Shown here piece after piece: positions 9,326 through 18,674 of a stretch of DNA of 64,000 nucleotides. The stretch comes from Ruminiclostridium cellobioparum subsp. termitidis CT1112 (GTDB lineage Bacteria; Bacillota; Clostridia; Acetivibrionales; DSM-1351). Position 1 is the first letter of the stretch; each line of letters begins with the position of its first letter. Both the position numbers and the translations under genes were made by a program. The notes below the pieces were generated by a model. It did not search any database and had not been told where the DNA came from. It saw only the letters and a list, made by a program, of their open reading frames with translations. Where the stretch lies: contig NZ_AORV01000039.1 in NCBI RefSeq assembly GCF_000350485.1, forward strand, positions 1 to 64,000, given 5' to 3'.

Positions 9326-10168
9326 TTATTGTTTCAAATGCTTTTGCAGCTCTTTGACCGCCGCTTCAACGGTAAATATGTTTTCATCAATATCAGGCAA
9401 TATGGTTTTCAGCCTCTTCATCAGATACGTGATCTGCGGTGCCGAAAGGCCTATTTTCTCCAACTGGTCAGGTTGTGTATATACCTCTCCCGAAGGCTTA
9501 TCCATATAAACCGTACCCTCATTCATCACTATAACTCTACCTGCCAGCTTTGCTATGTCCTCCATACTGTGGGACACCAGTATTACAGTCATATTAAAAT
9601 CCCTGTGGAGCTCCTTAATGTAGCCGAATATTTCGTCACGTCCGCTGGGATCCAGGCCTGCCGTCGGTTCATCCAGAACCAGGATTTTGGGCATCATAGC
9701 AACAACACCTGCTATTGCGACTCTGCGCTTCTGACCTCCTGAGAGCTCAAAAGGTGACTTTTCAAGGATCGACTCATCAAGGCCTACTGAATGAAGCGCA
9801 GAAATAACTCTCTGCTGTATTTCCTCTTCCGAAAGCCCCTGCTTCAGCAGTCCGAAGGAGATATCCTTTTTCACCGTATCCTCGAACAATTGGTGCTCGG
9901 GATATTGGAACACTATTCCCACCTGTCGTCTTAATTCCTTTAAATCTTTTTGCTTGGTATCGATACCGTTTATTATTACCCTTCCGGCCGTTGGCTTCAG
10001 TATCCCGTTTAAATGCTGTATGAGCGTAGATTTGCCCGAGCCGGTATGTCCGATGATCCCAATAAACTCTCCGTTCTGTATATCAATATTAATATCATGC
10101 AGTGCATTTTTTTCAAAGGGTCCTCCATTTGAATAAGTAAATTTCAGACCTTCTATATTAATAGGCAT
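9326..10168 (-). CDS. ecfA2: Energy-coupling factor transporter ATPase EcfA2
   Basis: The 280-residue ABC ATPase has Walker A GHTGSGKSTL near residue 40, a Q-loop in VFQYPEHQLF, the signature LSGGQKRRVAIAG, Walker B ILVLDEPTAGLD and the H-loop VSHSMED. It forms the ATPase heterodimer with EcfA1 and energises vitamin or cofactor uptake through EcfT. The ATG has GGGAG 6 bases upstream. It is separated from ecfA1 by a gene on the opposite strand, so it needs its own promoter in 10169-10466; a weak candidate TTGCAT-17-TATTTA is visible there. Confidence 0.95.
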   Translation of the reverse strand: MPINIEGLKFTYSNGGPFEKNALHDINIDIQNGEFIGIIGHTGSGKSTLIQHLNGILKPTAGRVIINGIDTKQKDLKELRRQVGIVFQYPEHQLFEDTVKKDISFGLLKQGLSEEEIQQRVISALHSVGLDESILEKSPFELSGGQKRRVAIAGVVAMMPKILVLDEPTAGLDPSGRDEIFGYIKELHRDFNMTVILVSHSMEDIAKLAGRVIVMNEGTVYMDKPSGEVYTQPDQLEKIGLSAPQITYLMKRLKTILPDIDENIFTVEAAVKELQKHLKQ

Positions 10169-10466
10169 AGTTTACTCCCGGTTATAAATTCAATCAAATA
10201 ATTGTATATCAATTAATATTACCACAACTATACATAAATAGTGAATAGAAAAAGTATATGCAAATCCTCAAATATAGCCGTTATTTGCTGCCTGTGAAGC
10301 ACTGTCCGCCATAACAGCATAATTATAGGATTATTTCCAAATATATATTATAATAATAGTTATTATAAAAATCTTATATATAAAAAATATATAAAAAATG
10401 CCGGTTATTAAATACTTTAACATAGAGATAAAGCCGGATTAATTTGTTCCCGGAGGTACAACGCCC
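10169..10466. other. Divergent intergenic region between ecfA2 and the methyltransferase gene
   Basis: This AT-rich 298-base region must hold promoters for both directions. On the minus strand TTGCAT-17-TATTTA (about 10235-10265) could serve ecfA2. On the plus strand the very AT-rich tract 10330-10400 precedes the methyltransferase, whose ribosome binding site is CGGAGG. No RNA gene was recognised. Confidence 0.4.
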
Positions 10467-11063
10467 ATGAGCCAGCATTACTTTACTGAAAATCCCGATT
10501 CTGAAATTAAAGAGAAAAGCTTTATTGAGAATATAAACGGAAAGGAATTGAGCTTTACGTCGGTAAGCGGTGTCTTTTCCTTTGAAAACAGAATTGACAA
10601 GGTATCTCAAAACCTTATAAAGAACTTCAGTCCCGGCGGTTCCTCAATACTTGATGTTGGCTGCGGTTACGGAGCTATCGGTTTGTTTCTGAAGGCTCTT
10701 TTTGCCTCCCAGACAGTTACAATGATTGATATCAATAACAGAGCCCTGGATTATACAAGAAAAAATGCCTCGGCCAACAAGCTGGAGGTTGAAGTTCTGC
10801 ACAGCAACCTTTATGAAGCCCTGCAAGACAGGTATTTTGATGACATAGTATCAAATCCTCCCTTTGCAGCAGGAAAGGAGTTGAATACCAGGCTGATAAA
10901 TGAAGCCTATGGGCATTTAACGGCAAATGGCTCCTTGTGGCTGGTTGCCTTTCATAATAAGGGCGGTTCAACACTGAAGGATATAATGAAAAGCGTTTTC
11001 GGGAATGTTGCTGATGTTGATAAAAGCGGCGGCATCAGGGTATATAAAGCCATAAAAAAATAG
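10467..11063 (+). CDS. Class I SAM-dependent methyltransferase, YbxB/RsmC-like
   Basis: The 198-residue protein has the SAM-binding motif LDVGCGYGAIGLF (about residue 58) and the catalytic motif SNPPFAAGKE (about residue 128), characteristic of small-domain N-methyltransferases that modify bases in nucleic acids. Relatives include RsmC, which methylates 16S rRNA, and YbxB of Bacillus, whose target I cannot state. It is the only clear plus-strand gene in the window and lies between ecfA1 and ecfA2, which are normally adjacent. The ATG follows GGAGG by 10 bases. Family is clear, substrate inferred. Confidence 0.88.
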   Translation: MSQHYFTENPDSEIKEKSFIENINGKELSFTSVSGVFSFENRIDKVSQNLIKNFSPGGSSILDVGCGYGAIGLFLKALFASQTVTMIDINNRALDYTRKNASANKLEVEVLHSNLYEALQDRYFDDIVSNPPFAAGKELNTRLINEAYGHLTANGSLWLVAFHNKGGSTLKDIMKSVFGNVADVDKSGGIRVYKAIKK

Positions 11064-11094
11064 GACATTTTTATACTGCGTTTATATAAACCTG

Positions 11095-11943
11095 CTACCT
11101 TACCAAAGCCTTTATTATTTCGAATGCTTCGTCCACTGTCAATGGGAGTTTATCAATATTAATACCTTGCTTCTTCAGGTCATACATCAGCTCTGTAACC
11201 TGGGGCACGTCCAGTCCAAGGCTCTTGACTTTATCCACATTGCTGAAGACCTCCTGGGGGGTACCGTCCAGAACAATTTCACCATGATCGATGACAATCA
11301 GTCTGTCTGCCATTGCAGCTTCGTCCATATGGTGTGTTATATGAATAATTGTTATATTCTCTTCCCTGTTCAGCTTCCTGAGGACCTTGATTACTTCTCT
11401 GCGACCCACAGGATCGAGCATTGAAGTAGCTTCATCCAGTATAATGCACTCAGGCTTCATAGCCAGAATGCCTGCAATAGCCACCCTCTGTTTCTGTCCT
11501 CCCGACAGCAGGTGAGGAGCATTCCGCTTGTATTGACTGATTCCCACTGTCTCCAGTGCTTCATCAACCCTTTTTCTTATCTCAGAGGGCTCAACACCCA
11601 GATTTTCAGGACCGAAAGCTACATCTTCCTCCACAGTTGTTGCAATTATCTGGTTGTCCGGGTTTTGAAATACCATACCTGCCGTACTCCTGATATCCCA
11701 GACGTTATCTTCATTGGAGGTATCTTTACCCGCTACGAGCACAATTCCTTTTTTGGGGACTAAAAGAGCATTCAGGAGTCTGGAAAATGTAGATTTACCT
11801 GAACCGTTCCTGCCCAGAATGACAACAAAATCCCCTTTGTCTATTTGGGCTGAAACGTTTTCCAGCGCTGGGACCTCCACAGGCACTTCGCCGTAAGAAC
11901 TATATGCAAAACTCACTTCCTGAACATCAAAAAATATACTCAT
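11095..11943 (-). CDS. ecfA1: Energy-coupling factor transporter ATPase EcfA1
   Basis: The 282-residue ABC ATPase has Walker [15 protein letters not shown], signature [13 protein letters not shown], Walker [13 protein letters not shown] and H-loop ITHHMDEA. The start is placed at the second in-frame ATG (11943) because GGAG stands 6 bases before it; the first ATG at 11955 has no good site and would add four residues. Its partner EcfA2 is encoded beyond a convergent methyltransferase gene only 31 bases downstream. It follows the ribosomal cluster, as usual in Firmicutes. Confidence 0.95.
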   Translation of the reverse strand: MSIFFDVQEVSFAYSSYGEVPVEVPALENVSAQIDKGDFVVILGRNGSGKSTFSRLLNALLVPKKGIVLVAGKDTSNEDNVWDIRSTAGMVFQNPDNQIIATTVEEDVAFGPENLGVEPSEIRKRVDEALETVGISQYKRNAPHLLSGGQKQRVAIAGILAMKPECIILDEATSMLDPVGRREVIKVLRKLNREENITIIHITHHMDEAAMADRLIVIDHGEIVLDGTPQEVFSNVDKVKSLGLDVPQVTELMYDLKKQGINIDKLPLTVDEAFEIIKALVR

Positions 11944-11986
11944 TACTATCTCCATCCCGCTGTGAAGCAGCGTTATAAAAAGTTCG

Positions 11987-12008
11987 AAAAACCTGCCTGC
12001 AGGTTTTT
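11987..12008. terminator. Short stem-loop upstream of ecfA1
   Basis: AAAAACCTG and CAGGTTTTT form a perfect 9-pair stem with a 4-base loop. Read on the minus strand it ends in a T run, so it could act as a terminator or attenuator between the ribosomal cluster and ecfA1. A TATAAT box on the minus strand at 12026-12031 lies just before it, without a good -35. Confidence 0.5.
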
Positions 12009-12095
12009 AATGCGTGAAAACAACCATTATACACAAAACTTTACTTTCACGCTGACCTCCATTATTCTTATGCATATTACAATTAATTGCTTAGC

Positions 12096-12328
12096 ATGAA
12101 TTCGTTGTGCCAATTGATTTAAATTTTGCCTTACCTGTGTAATTTTTTAATATCAACTGGTAACTTCCGGACTAACTTCATAAAATAGGAATGCGCCCAA
12201 ACCAATTACGCAAATTGTTTTTAACCGTGCATCTTATTTTATGAAGTTGTCCTCGCGTACCAGTTCGATTCTTAATAAATCTAACTGTAAAGCAAAACAA
12301 AATTTCAACTAACAAAACGATTTAAACT
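12096..12328. mobile_element. MITE-like inverted-repeat element, copy 1
   Basis: The two halves of this 233-base element are imperfect reverse complements. The inner arms are AACTTCATAAAATAGGA and its near-complement around 12229-12247; outward, the left half TATCAACTGGTAACTTCC faces CGAACTGGTACGCGAGG in the reverse complement of the right half. Parts recur at 30649-30987 and, inverted, at 58917-59370. No ORF is present. It looks like a non-autonomous repeat able to fold into one long hairpin, with an internal deletion relative to copy 2. It lies between rplQ and ecfA1. Confidence 0.65.
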
Positions 12329-12444
12329 TACTTTTACCCATTATTATAATATGCCTAATAACTAATCTGCGTAAAATTCGTATTTAACACAAAACCTCAC
12401 TATCACTTTGGTGGCTAGAAAATTGAAACACAAACTATATACAA

Positions 12445-12501
12445 ATATAGGGATCAAACATGCCGGCACCATTTGCTGCCGACGTGTCTAATCCCCTATA
12501 T
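12445..12501 (-). terminator. Hairpin terminator after rplQ
   Basis: On the minus strand ATATAGGG...CCCTATAT closes a long stem with an inner GTCGGCA/TGCCGGC helix. It stands about 35 bases after the rplQ stop, at the end of the ribosomal super-operon. The downstream tract TTTGTATATAG is only moderately T-rich. Confidence 0.65.
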
Positions 12502-12534
12502 CATAATATTTTGGTTTAATTATTTATACCGGAA

Positions 12535-13059
12535 TTATACTAACTCAAGGATAACCATTTCAGCAGCATCGCCTCTTCTAGGTCCGAGCTTGTATATTCT
12601 TGTATAACCACCGTTCTTGCCCTTGTACTTCGGAGCAATCTCATCAAAAAGCTTATCTGTGACGTTTACGTTCTCTCCGTCAGCAGTTGACGGTCTGTAA
12701 ACCCAATTCATTATAAGTCTTCTTGCATGAAGTCTTGATGGACTGTCCACAGAAACCATGTCGGTCTTCTCTTCCCTGTCGATAACCAAATACTTGTTAC
12801 CATTTTTGGAAGTCTTGGAATCAGTGAGCTTCTTACCCTTGGCATCAACCTTGGCCGAGCTGATCTTTACCTGCTTTGAAGTAAAGTTGTCTGCTTCCTT
12901 GATCGCTATAGTGATAAGTTTTTCTGCAATATTTTTAACTTCTTTAGCTCTCGCTTCAGTAGTTTCAATTCTTCCGCTTACAAATAAAGCTGTTGTAAGA
13001 TTTCTTAAAATTGCCTTTCTCTGGTCAGTCGCACGCCCTAACTTTCTTTGACCTGGCAT
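12535..13059 (-). CDS. rplQ: 50S ribosomal protein L17
   Basis: L17 lies in the large ribosomal subunit near the exit tunnel. The N-terminus [19 protein letters not shown] and the C-terminal [19 protein letters not shown] are diagnostic. At 174 residues it is longer than the usual 115-130 because of a lysine-rich insertion (about residues 60-115, containing [20 protein letters not shown]). It is the last gene of the super-operon, 66 bases after rpoA. Confidence 0.97.
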   Translation of the reverse strand: MPGQRKLGRATDQRKAILRNLTTALFVSGRIETTEARAKEVKNIAEKLITIAIKEADNFTSKQVKISSAKVDAKGKKLTDSKTSKNGNKYLVIDREEKTDMVSVDSPSRLHARRLIMNWVYRPSTADGENVNVTDKLFDEIAPKYKGKNGGYTRIYKLGPRRGDAAEMVILELV

Positions 13060-13125
13060 TACCTATCCCTCCTTACCCGATGTTTTACTTAATAACTCAT
13101 GTATAGTAAATACTGATATATCCGT

Positions 13126-14076
13126 TTATTCTTCACTTGGAGCCAATACCAGCCCAAGTGCCTGTAGTTTCTGAAGAACTTCCTCAAGAGATTTTCTACC
13201 GAGATTTCTTACCTTCATCATATCCTCTTCGGTTTTGTTGGTAAGATCTTCAACAGTATTGATACCGGCTCTCTTTAAACAATTGTAGGATCTGACTGAG
13301 AGATCCAGTTCTTCAATTGTCATTTCAAGAACCTTTTCCTTTTTGGTTTCTTCTTTTTCTACCATTATTTCAGTGTGCTTAGCCTGATCTGACAGATCAA
13401 CAAACAGATTCAAATGCTCGCTTAATATCTTTGCGCCAAGGCTTATTGCCTCGTCGGGATTGATGCTGCCATCAGTCCACACTTCCAGAGTAAGCTTGTC
13501 ATAGTCTGTTATTTGACCAACACGGGTGTTTTCAACAGTGTAGTTTACCTTTTTGACAGGAGTATAAATCGAGTCAACAGGCACCACACCTATGGGCTGT
13601 CCCGGCTGTTTATTCTTTTCAGCCGATACATATCCTCTGCCCTTGCTGATTACAAGTTCCATATAGAATCTGTGGTCACCGTTTAATGTTGCAATATGGA
13701 GCTCGGGATTTAATATCTCAACATCCTGATCGGTTATGATATCACCAGCGGTGATAGGTCCTTCACCATTTGCATCAATATAAATAACTTTTGATCCTTC
13801 ACCGTGCATCTTTAAAGAAAGAGACTTGATATTAAGTATTATCTCTGTTACATCCTCTACTACACCAGGAACAGTGGAGAATTCATGCAATACTCCATCT
13901 ATCTTGATTGAATTAACAGCCGCACCCGGTAAAGATGAAAGCAATATTCTTCTCAATGAATTACCGAGTGTAATACCATAGCCTCTTTCCAAAGGCTCAA
14001 TTATAAACTTGCCGTACGTGTTGTCATCGCTATTAGCTACACATTCAATTCTAGGCTTTTCTATTTCTATCACCAA
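13126..14076 (-). CDS. rpoA: DNA-directed RNA polymerase subunit alpha
   Basis: The 316-residue alpha subunit nucleates RNA polymerase assembly. The N-terminal dimerisation domain (about 1-230) includes [21 protein letters not shown] short linker with a run of Glu/Lys follows, then the C-terminal DNA- and activator-binding domain with [16 protein letters not shown] and [11 protein letters not shown]. It is in the standard alpha-operon position between rpsD and rplQ. Length is normal. Confidence 0.98.
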   Translation of the reverse strand: MVIEIEKPRIECVANSDDNTYGKFIIEPLERGYGITLGNSLRRILLSSLPGAAVNSIKIDGVLHEFSTVPGVVEDVTEIILNIKSLSLKMHGEGSKVIYIDANGEGPITAGDIITDQDVEILNPELHIATLNGDHRFYMELVISKGRGYVSAEKNKQPGQPIGVVPVDSIYTPVKKVNYTVENTRVGQITDYDKLTLEVWTDGSINPDEAISLGAKILSEHLNLFVDLSDQAKHTEIMVEKEETKKEKVLEMTIEELDLSVRSYNCLKRAGINTVEDLTNKTEEDMMKVRNLGRKSLEEVLQKLQALGLVLAPSEE

Positions 14077-14199
14077 AAACCCTCCCTTAACAACTTTTTA
14101 TTTTTTGAGGGCAACTGATTCTAACATACATTATCATAGAGATTATTATATTAAATAATCCTTTCAGTTGCTTCCAAGTCAATTTTATTTTACTTATTA

Positions 14200-14826
14200 T
14201 TACTTGGAGTACAACTCTACGATCAAGTGTTCCTTGATTGGTAAATCTATATCTTCTCTGGCAGGAAGAGCGGCAACTTTTCCTGTAAAGTTTTCAGCAT
14301 CATATTCAAGCCACTTTGGAACTACCTTGCCACCTGTGATATCACTGATAGCTTTGACTTTTTCTGAACTTCTGCTCTTTGTAGCAAGTGCTATAACATC
14401 TCCAACCTTCAAGAGGTATGAAGGAATGTTTACACGCTTGCCGTTTACTGTGAAGTGACCATGAGTTACCAACTGTCTTGATTCTGGTCTTGAAGTACCG
14501 AGACCCAGTCTGTAAACTACATTGTCAAGTCTTGTTTCAAGTATTTGCAACAAGTTTTCACCAGTAATTCCTTTACGTCTGGCAGCCATTTCAAAGTATT
14601 CACTGAACTGGCCTTCCAATACGCCATAAAATCTTCTAACCTTTTGCTTCTCACGAAGCTGTATACCATATTCAGACATTTTTTTCTTTGCCTGTCCATG
14701 TTGTCCGGGAGCATATGCCCTTCTTGCTATGGAACATTTATCAGTATAGCATCTCTCGCCTTTTAAAAAGAGCTTTTCGCCCTCTCTGCGGCAGAGTCTG
14801 CAAACTGCTTCAGTATATCTTGCCAT
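14200..14826 (-). CDS. rpsD: 30S ribosomal protein S4
   Basis: The 208-residue primary 16S rRNA-binding protein keeps the zinc-type cysteines near the N-terminus ([14 protein letters not shown]) and an S4 RNA-binding domain (about 98-160, [19 protein letters not shown]). S4 often autoregulates the alpha operon. It stands between rpsK and rpoA with a 123-base spacer before rpoA. GGAGG precedes the ATG. Confidence 0.98.
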   Translation of the reverse strand: MARYTEAVCRLCRREGEKLFLKGERCYTDKCSIARRAYAPGQHGQAKKKMSEYGIQLREKQKVRRFYGVLEGQFSEYFEMAARRKGITGENLLQILETRLDNVVYRLGLGTSRPESRQLVTHGHFTVNGKRVNIPSYLLKVGDVIALATKSRSSEKVKAISDITGGKVVPKWLEYDAENFTGKVAALPAREDIDLPIKEHLIVELYSK

Positions 14827-14853
14827 CTAAATTTACACCTCCATAATAATCAA

Positions 14854-15258
14854 TTATACTCTTCTACGCTTAGGCGGTCTGCAGCCATTATGAGGAATTG
14901 GTGTAACATCCTTTATAAGGCTCACTTCCAAACCAGCAGCCTGCAATGCTCTGATTGCTGCTTCTCTACCTGCTCCAGGTCCTTTTACGTATACTTCAAC
15001 AGTCTTCAGTCCATGTTCCATTGCAGCTTTAGCAGCTGTTTCGGCCGCCATCTGAGCAGCAAATGGAGTGCTCTTTCTTGAGCCTCTGAAACCCAACCCG
15101 CCTGCACTTGCCCATGAAAGCGCATTACCGGCAGTATCTGTCAAGGTAACAATTGTATTATTAAAAGATGAACGGATATGAGCAGCTCCACGTTCAATAT
15201 TTTTACGTTCTCTTCTTTTTCTGGTAGTCCTTTTAGCACCAGCAGTCTTTGTTGCCAT
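14854..15258 (-). CDS. rpsK: 30S ribosomal protein S11
   Basis: The 134-residue S11 lies on the 30S platform and contacts the mRNA exit region. The body has [11 protein letters not shown] and the C-terminal signature [16 protein letters not shown] is complete. It follows rpsM by 21 bases and precedes rpsD, the conserved alpha-operon order. Confidence 0.98.
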   Translation of the reverse strand: MATKTAGAKRTTRKRRERKNIERGAAHIRSSFNNTIVTLTDTAGNALSWASAGGLGFRGSRKSTPFAAQMAAETAAKAAMEHGLKTVEVYVKGPGAGREAAIRALQAAGLEVSLIKDVTPIPHNGCRPPKRRRV

Positions 15259-15279
15259 GTGTTCGCAAACCTCCTTTAA

Positions 15280-15648
15280 CTATTTCTTTTTACCGCTAAC
15301 GGTCTTTGAAGGGCCTTTTCTAGTCCTTGCGTTAGTCTTTGTACGTTGACCTCTAACTGGAAGACCCATTCTGTGTCTTCTTCCTCTGTAGCATCCAATT
15401 TCAATAAGACGCTTGATGTTCAACGCTACTTCTCTTCTAAGATCACCTTCAACCTTATATTCTCTGTCAATGGTTTCTCTGAGTTTGCTGATTTCGTCGT
15501 CAGTAAGATCTCTTACTCTTGTGTCGGGGTTGATGCCAGTCTTAACGAGAATTTCGTTTGACTTGGATCTTCCGATTCCAAAAATGTAAGTGAGACCAAT
15601 TTCTACCCTTTTTTCTCTGGGCAAATCTACTCCGGCAATACGTGCCAT
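15280..15648 (-). CDS. rpsM: 30S ribosomal protein S13
   Basis: The 122-residue S13 sits at the head of the 30S subunit and contacts the P-site tRNA and L5. It opens with [18 protein letters not shown], has a helix-two-turn-helix body, and ends in the basic tail [18 protein letters not shown]. The upstream spacer to rpmJ is unusually long (319 bases). GGAGGTG is 7 bases before the ATG. Confidence 0.98.
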   Translation of the reverse strand: MARIAGVDLPREKRVEIGLTYIFGIGRSKSNEILVKTGINPDTRVRDLTDDEISKLRETIDREYKVEGDLRREVALNIKRLIEIGCYRGRRHRMGLPVRGQRTKTNARTRKGPSKTVSGKKK

Positions 15649-15967
15649 ACTTTTCCTACACCTCCAAATAATTTCTCATAAACTTATTCTTGTAAAAGGC
15701 CATCAGACCTTTTTGGCGCAACTTACGTCAATAACGCATTGAACGCAGTCTCGCGCAACTCGTGCTAATTCTCCACCGCAGGATGCAGATGTAATAAATA
15801 TTGCCATTCCCCTAGGCATCTTAATCCACGCGATATCGTCAAATATTTAAAATATCATCAAGAATAACAAAGAATTGGGATGATTCAAATGAATTTGAAA
15901 AATTCTATGTTCAGCCGCTTCTTGTTGAGATTTTACGAAAGTAATAATAATTTTGGGTTATTGTTTA
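15649..15967. other. Oversized rpsM-rpmJ spacer with a possible 38-codon ORF
   Basis: This spacer is normally a few tens of bases; here it is 319. On the minus strand a 38-codon ORF runs 15819 to 15703, starting MPRGMAIFITSASCGG and containing four cysteines (SCGGE, DCVQC, VSC). Its ribosome binding site is poor (GTGGA) and I do not recognise the product. It may be an inserted remnant or a chance ORF. Confidence 0.3.
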
Positions 15968-16081
15968 TTAACCCTGTTTCTGTTTGTGCTTTGGGTTTTC
16001 GCAGATGATCATAACTCTGCCTTTTCTTCTAATGATCTTGCATTTTTCACAAATAGTCTTAACTGATGGTTTAACTTTCAT
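15968..16081 (-). CDS. rpmJ: 50S ribosomal protein L36
   Basis: The gene encodes 37 residues: [19 protein letters not shown], then [19 protein letters not shown]. The zinc-ribbon ligands CEKC...C...H mark the zinc-binding form of L36, a small 50S protein near the GTPase centre. The ATG is preceded by AAGGAGG. It lies between infA and rpsM, as in most Firmicutes, and ends in tandem TAA stops. Confidence 0.97.
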   Translation of the reverse strand: MKVKPSVKTICEKCKIIRRKGRVMIICENPKHKQKQG

Positions 16082-16183
16082 TGCTATAGCCTCCTTATAG
16101 TAACAAACAAATTAGCTTAATTATTTTAATTGATTTATATTTAATAATACCACTCCCATACAGCAAGCCGGCAGAGGTATGTA

Positions 16184-16402
16184 TTATTTTGCTCTCCAAG
16201 TAATCCTTCCTCTGGTAAGGTCGTATGGGGATAATTCAATTGTCACCTTATCACCCGGAAGTATCCTGATAAAGTTCATCCTAAGTTTTCCTGAAATATG
16301 AGCCAAAACCTTATGTCCATTTTCAAGTTCTACCTGGAACATAGCATTTGGTAATGCTTCAACAACTGTTCCTTCCACTTCAATAACGTCGTCTTTTGCC
16401 AA
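16184..16402 (-). CDS. infA: Translation initiation factor IF-1
   Basis: The 72-residue S1/OB-fold factor occupies the ribosomal A site during initiation. The body is [17 protein letters not shown]...[18 protein letters not shown]-like, ending [12 protein letters not shown]. The start is set at TTG (16402) because GGAGGAGG stands about 7 bases before it and this gives the exact family length. The upstream in-frame ATG would add nine residues containing the binding site itself. Confidence 0.96.
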   Translation of the reverse strand: MAKDDVIEVEGTVVEALPNAMFQVELENGHKVLAHISGKLRMNFIRILPGDKVTIELSPYDLTRGRITWRAK

Positions 16403-16492
16403 ACTAGCACCTCCTCCAGAGCTTTTCAACCAAATATCACCGGATATTCAATCAATTGGATTTATATTAATTAGCTGCTTTTCAACTGATAA

Positions 16493-16774
16493 TCATTCTT
16501 TGACCGCCTCGGCTGCTTTTACCTCGGCAAGCGCCTTTCTGATCTCAGCATTTGTAATTTTTATGCCCGAATTGAGCTTTTGTGATATTGACTCAATAAT
16601 TGCTGCAGTAATATTTAGATGTTTAATCTTCTTTTTTTTCGGATTTTCATACCGTCTGAGATCACCATCACTGACAAATACATATTTGTCATCAATAATC
16701 CCGCTCACAATAAAAATCCTGCCTTCGTCCCGCCCTGCTTTTGAATAAACAACCTGTCCCAGCATTATATTCAT
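16493..16774 (-). CDS. KOW-domain RNA-binding protein (L14e-like)
   Basis: The 93-residue protein begins MNIMLGQVVYSKAGRDEGR, a KOW motif as in eukaryotic/archaeal L14e, followed by a basic stretch ENPKKKKIKHLN. It is a familiar small gene between map and infA in Clostridia. Its exact role is not established; an RNA or ribosome association is inferred. The start at 16774 is favoured by GGAGG 5 bases upstream; a longer reading to 16810 lacks a site. Confidence 0.88.
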   Translation of the reverse strand: MNIMLGQVVYSKAGRDEGRIFIVSGIIDDKYVFVSDGDLRRYENPKKKKIKHLNITAAIIESISQKLNSGIKITNAEIRKALAEVKAAEAVKE

Positions 16775-17080
16775 GCTAACCTCCATGTCATAAAAAGGAA
16801 CCGGGGACACAAAATGAAGTTAAAATCATAAAAATCACTTACATGTCTGCAAAACCGCCAAACAGCTGCCGGCGGCTTTTTGCCACGCGAGGGGCAACCA
16901 TGTCGCTCCCAAACTGTCTTACTCGCCTTATACAAGTCCTGTCACCTTTGCGCATAAAATTTACATCATCAACTGCACTGCTCGAAGCAAAACTTCAACA
17001 TGCATTTGACATTGGTGAAACCAAATATAAATTATACAGGAAAACTATAATAATAACAATACATTTATTTAAAAAACTTT
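16775..17080. other. Spacer between map and the KOW gene
   Basis: This 306-base stretch contains a GC-rich island unlike its AT-rich surroundings (about 16850-16960). A 38-codon minus-strand ORF (16955 to 16839), very basic and starting MRKGDRTCIRRVRQFG, has no ribosome binding site and is probably not a gene. A terminator-like hairpin is listed separately. Confidence 0.35.
16855..16875 (-). terminator. Terminator-like hairpin downstream of map
   Basis: On the minus strand CCGCC and GGCGG pair across an 11-base loop and are followed by TTTT. It could reduce transcription from map into the KOW gene and infA, or act on a transcript started in the spacer. The stem is short. Confidence 0.4.
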
Positions 17081-17851
17081 TTAAAACTTTGTTAAAATTA
17101 GTGGTCCATTTTCTGTAATTGCTACCGTATTTTCATAATGAGCTGAAAGTGACCCGTCAGATGTCACCACCGTCCAGCTGTTATCCAAAACTCTGACACT
17201 GTAGGTGCCTTCATTTATCATAGGCTCTACGGCAATGGTCATTCCGCTTTCCAGCTTTGCTCCTCTGCGTTTTGTAACGTAGTTTGGAATTTCGGGCAAC
17301 TCATGCAGCTCTCTTCCAATACCGTGCCCCACAAAATCTCTTACAACAGAAAAACCTTTACTCTCGGCATGACTCTGTATTGCTTCGGAAATATCCCGGA
17401 TGTGTTTGCCCACTTCCATTTGCTTCAGACCTTCAAAGAAGCTCTGTCTCGTTTCGGTTATCAGCCGCTGCGCTTCACCGGATATTTTTCCCACCCCGTA
17501 GGTTCTGGCGGCATCGGCATGATAACCGTTCAGGTAAACACCGACATCTATGCTAATAATATCGCCATCTTTTAAACGATTTAAACTGCTTGGGATTCCG
17601 TGAACAACTTCCTCATTGACAGAGGTGCAAATACTGGCCGGAAACGGCACTACACCGGGTATGCCCGGCTCGTATCCCTTAAAGGATGGAATTGCACTGT
17701 ACTTCCTGATATTTTCAAATGCTATCCTATCCAGTTCCTTTGTTGTGACACCGGGAGCAATATTCTTTTTTAGCAGCTGAAGGGTCTCATAAAGAACCTC
17801 TCCAGCTTTTCTCATCTTATCTATTTCTGCTTGCGATTTTATTGTAAACAT
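17081..17851 (-). CDS. map: Methionine aminopeptidase type I
   Basis: The 256-residue enzyme removes the initiator Met from nascent proteins. The five metal ligands are visible: Asp in IDVGVYLNGYHADAA (two Asp), His in GHGIGRELHE, and Glu in VEPMINEG and near the C-terminus. Length is typical of the short type Ia enzyme. It starts 4 bases after adk ends, so the two are probably co-translated. Confidence 0.97.
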   Translation of the reverse strand: MFTIKSQAEIDKMRKAGEVLYETLQLLKKNIAPGVTTKELDRIAFENIRKYSAIPSFKGYEPGIPGVVPFPASICTSVNEEVVHGIPSSLNRLKDGDIISIDVGVYLNGYHADAARTYGVGKISGEAQRLITETRQSFFEGLKQMEVGKHIRDISEAIQSHAESKGFSVVRDFVGHGIGRELHELPEIPNYVTKRRGAKLESGMTIAVEPMINEGTYSVRVLDNSWTVVTSDGSLSAHYENTVAITENGPLILTKF

Positions 17852-17855
17852 AGTT

Positions 17856-18500
17856 TTAAATTCCTAAAGCCTTGAATACTCTTGCAGTTGTCTGTTCTAC
17901 CTCATCGGCACCGTCGGCAACCTTGAGCTTTCCGGCCTTTTCATAGTAGCTTATAAGCGGCTGGGTTTGCTTGTGATAGGTCTCAAGCCTGCTCAGCACT
18001 GTTTCTGCAGCATCATCAGCCCTTTGAATAACAGGTGTGCTGCATACGTCACAAATCCCTTCAACCTTTGTAGGATTAAAAATAACATGATAGGATGCAC
18101 CGCAGTTTGGACAGGTACGTCTTCCGGACATTCTTTCTATAATATCCGCATCCTTTACATTAATTAATAATGTAGCATCAAGTTCAATGTTCATAGAATC
18201 AAGAACTTTGTCAAGATACTCTGCCTGAGGAATCGTCCTGGGGAAACCATCAAGAATGAATCCTTTTTCACAGTCGGGATTGGCAAGCCTGTCTTTAACT
18301 ATTTCTACAGTGAGTTCATCGGGAACAAGCTGCCCTTTATCCATATATTCCTTTGCCTTGATTCCAAGAGGTGTATTTCCCTTGATATTCGCTCTGAAAA
18401 TATCTCCGGTCGATATATGTGGTATGGATAATTTTTCAGATATTGTTTTAGCTTGAGTTCCCTTACCTGCACCAGGAGCTCCTAATAGTACGATTTTCAT
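17856..18500 (-). CDS. adk: Adenylate kinase
   Basis: The 214-residue enzyme interconverts ATP plus AMP and two ADP. It begins [16 protein letters not shown] (P-loop), has the LID-domain zinc cysteines CPNCGASYH and CDVC, and DGFPRT near residue 85. The start at 18500 follows GGGAGGT by 7 bases; the in-frame ATG at 18521 is upstream of that site. It lies between secY and map in the standard order. Confidence 0.97.
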   Translation of the reverse strand: MKIVLLGAPGAGKGTQAKTISEKLSIPHISTGDIFRANIKGNTPLGIKAKEYMDKGQLVPDELTVEIVKDRLANPDCEKGFILDGFPRTIPQAEYLDKVLDSMNIELDATLLINVKDADIIERMSGRRTCPNCGASYHVIFNPTKVEGICDVCSTPVIQRADDAAETVLSRLETYHKQTQPLISYYEKAGKLKVADGADEVEQTTARVFKALGI

Positions 18501-18608
18501 ATTATCTACCTCCCAAGCCATTCTTCTACATGGCTCTCTTCCATTCTACCTGCTTATAGGACGCGCCTTAAGCATACCCTTTAATAAAATCATATGAATT
18601 TAAAGTAA

Positions 18609-18632
18609 GGGTTTATGACGTATCATAAACCC
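18609..18632. repeat. Hairpin between secY and adk
   Basis: GGGTTTATGA and TCATAAACCC form a perfect 10-pair stem with loop CGTA. It is located 40 bases after the secY stop. On the minus strand the following bases TTACTTTAAAT are only partly T-rich, so it may be a processing or partial-termination site. Confidence 0.6.
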
Positions 18633-18674
18633 CAAACTTTTTATATTATCTATTTAAGCTTATATGAATGATGC

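Noticed and set aside
10374-10974. Minus-strand ORFs opposite the methyltransferase gene
   Set aside because: The plus-strand gene has clear SAM-binding and NPPF motifs; the antisense ORFs have none.
17006-17030. Plus-strand TTGACA followed by the palindrome TTGGTGAAACCAA
   Set aside because: It faces away from all nearby genes and no plus-strand gene follows; probably chance.
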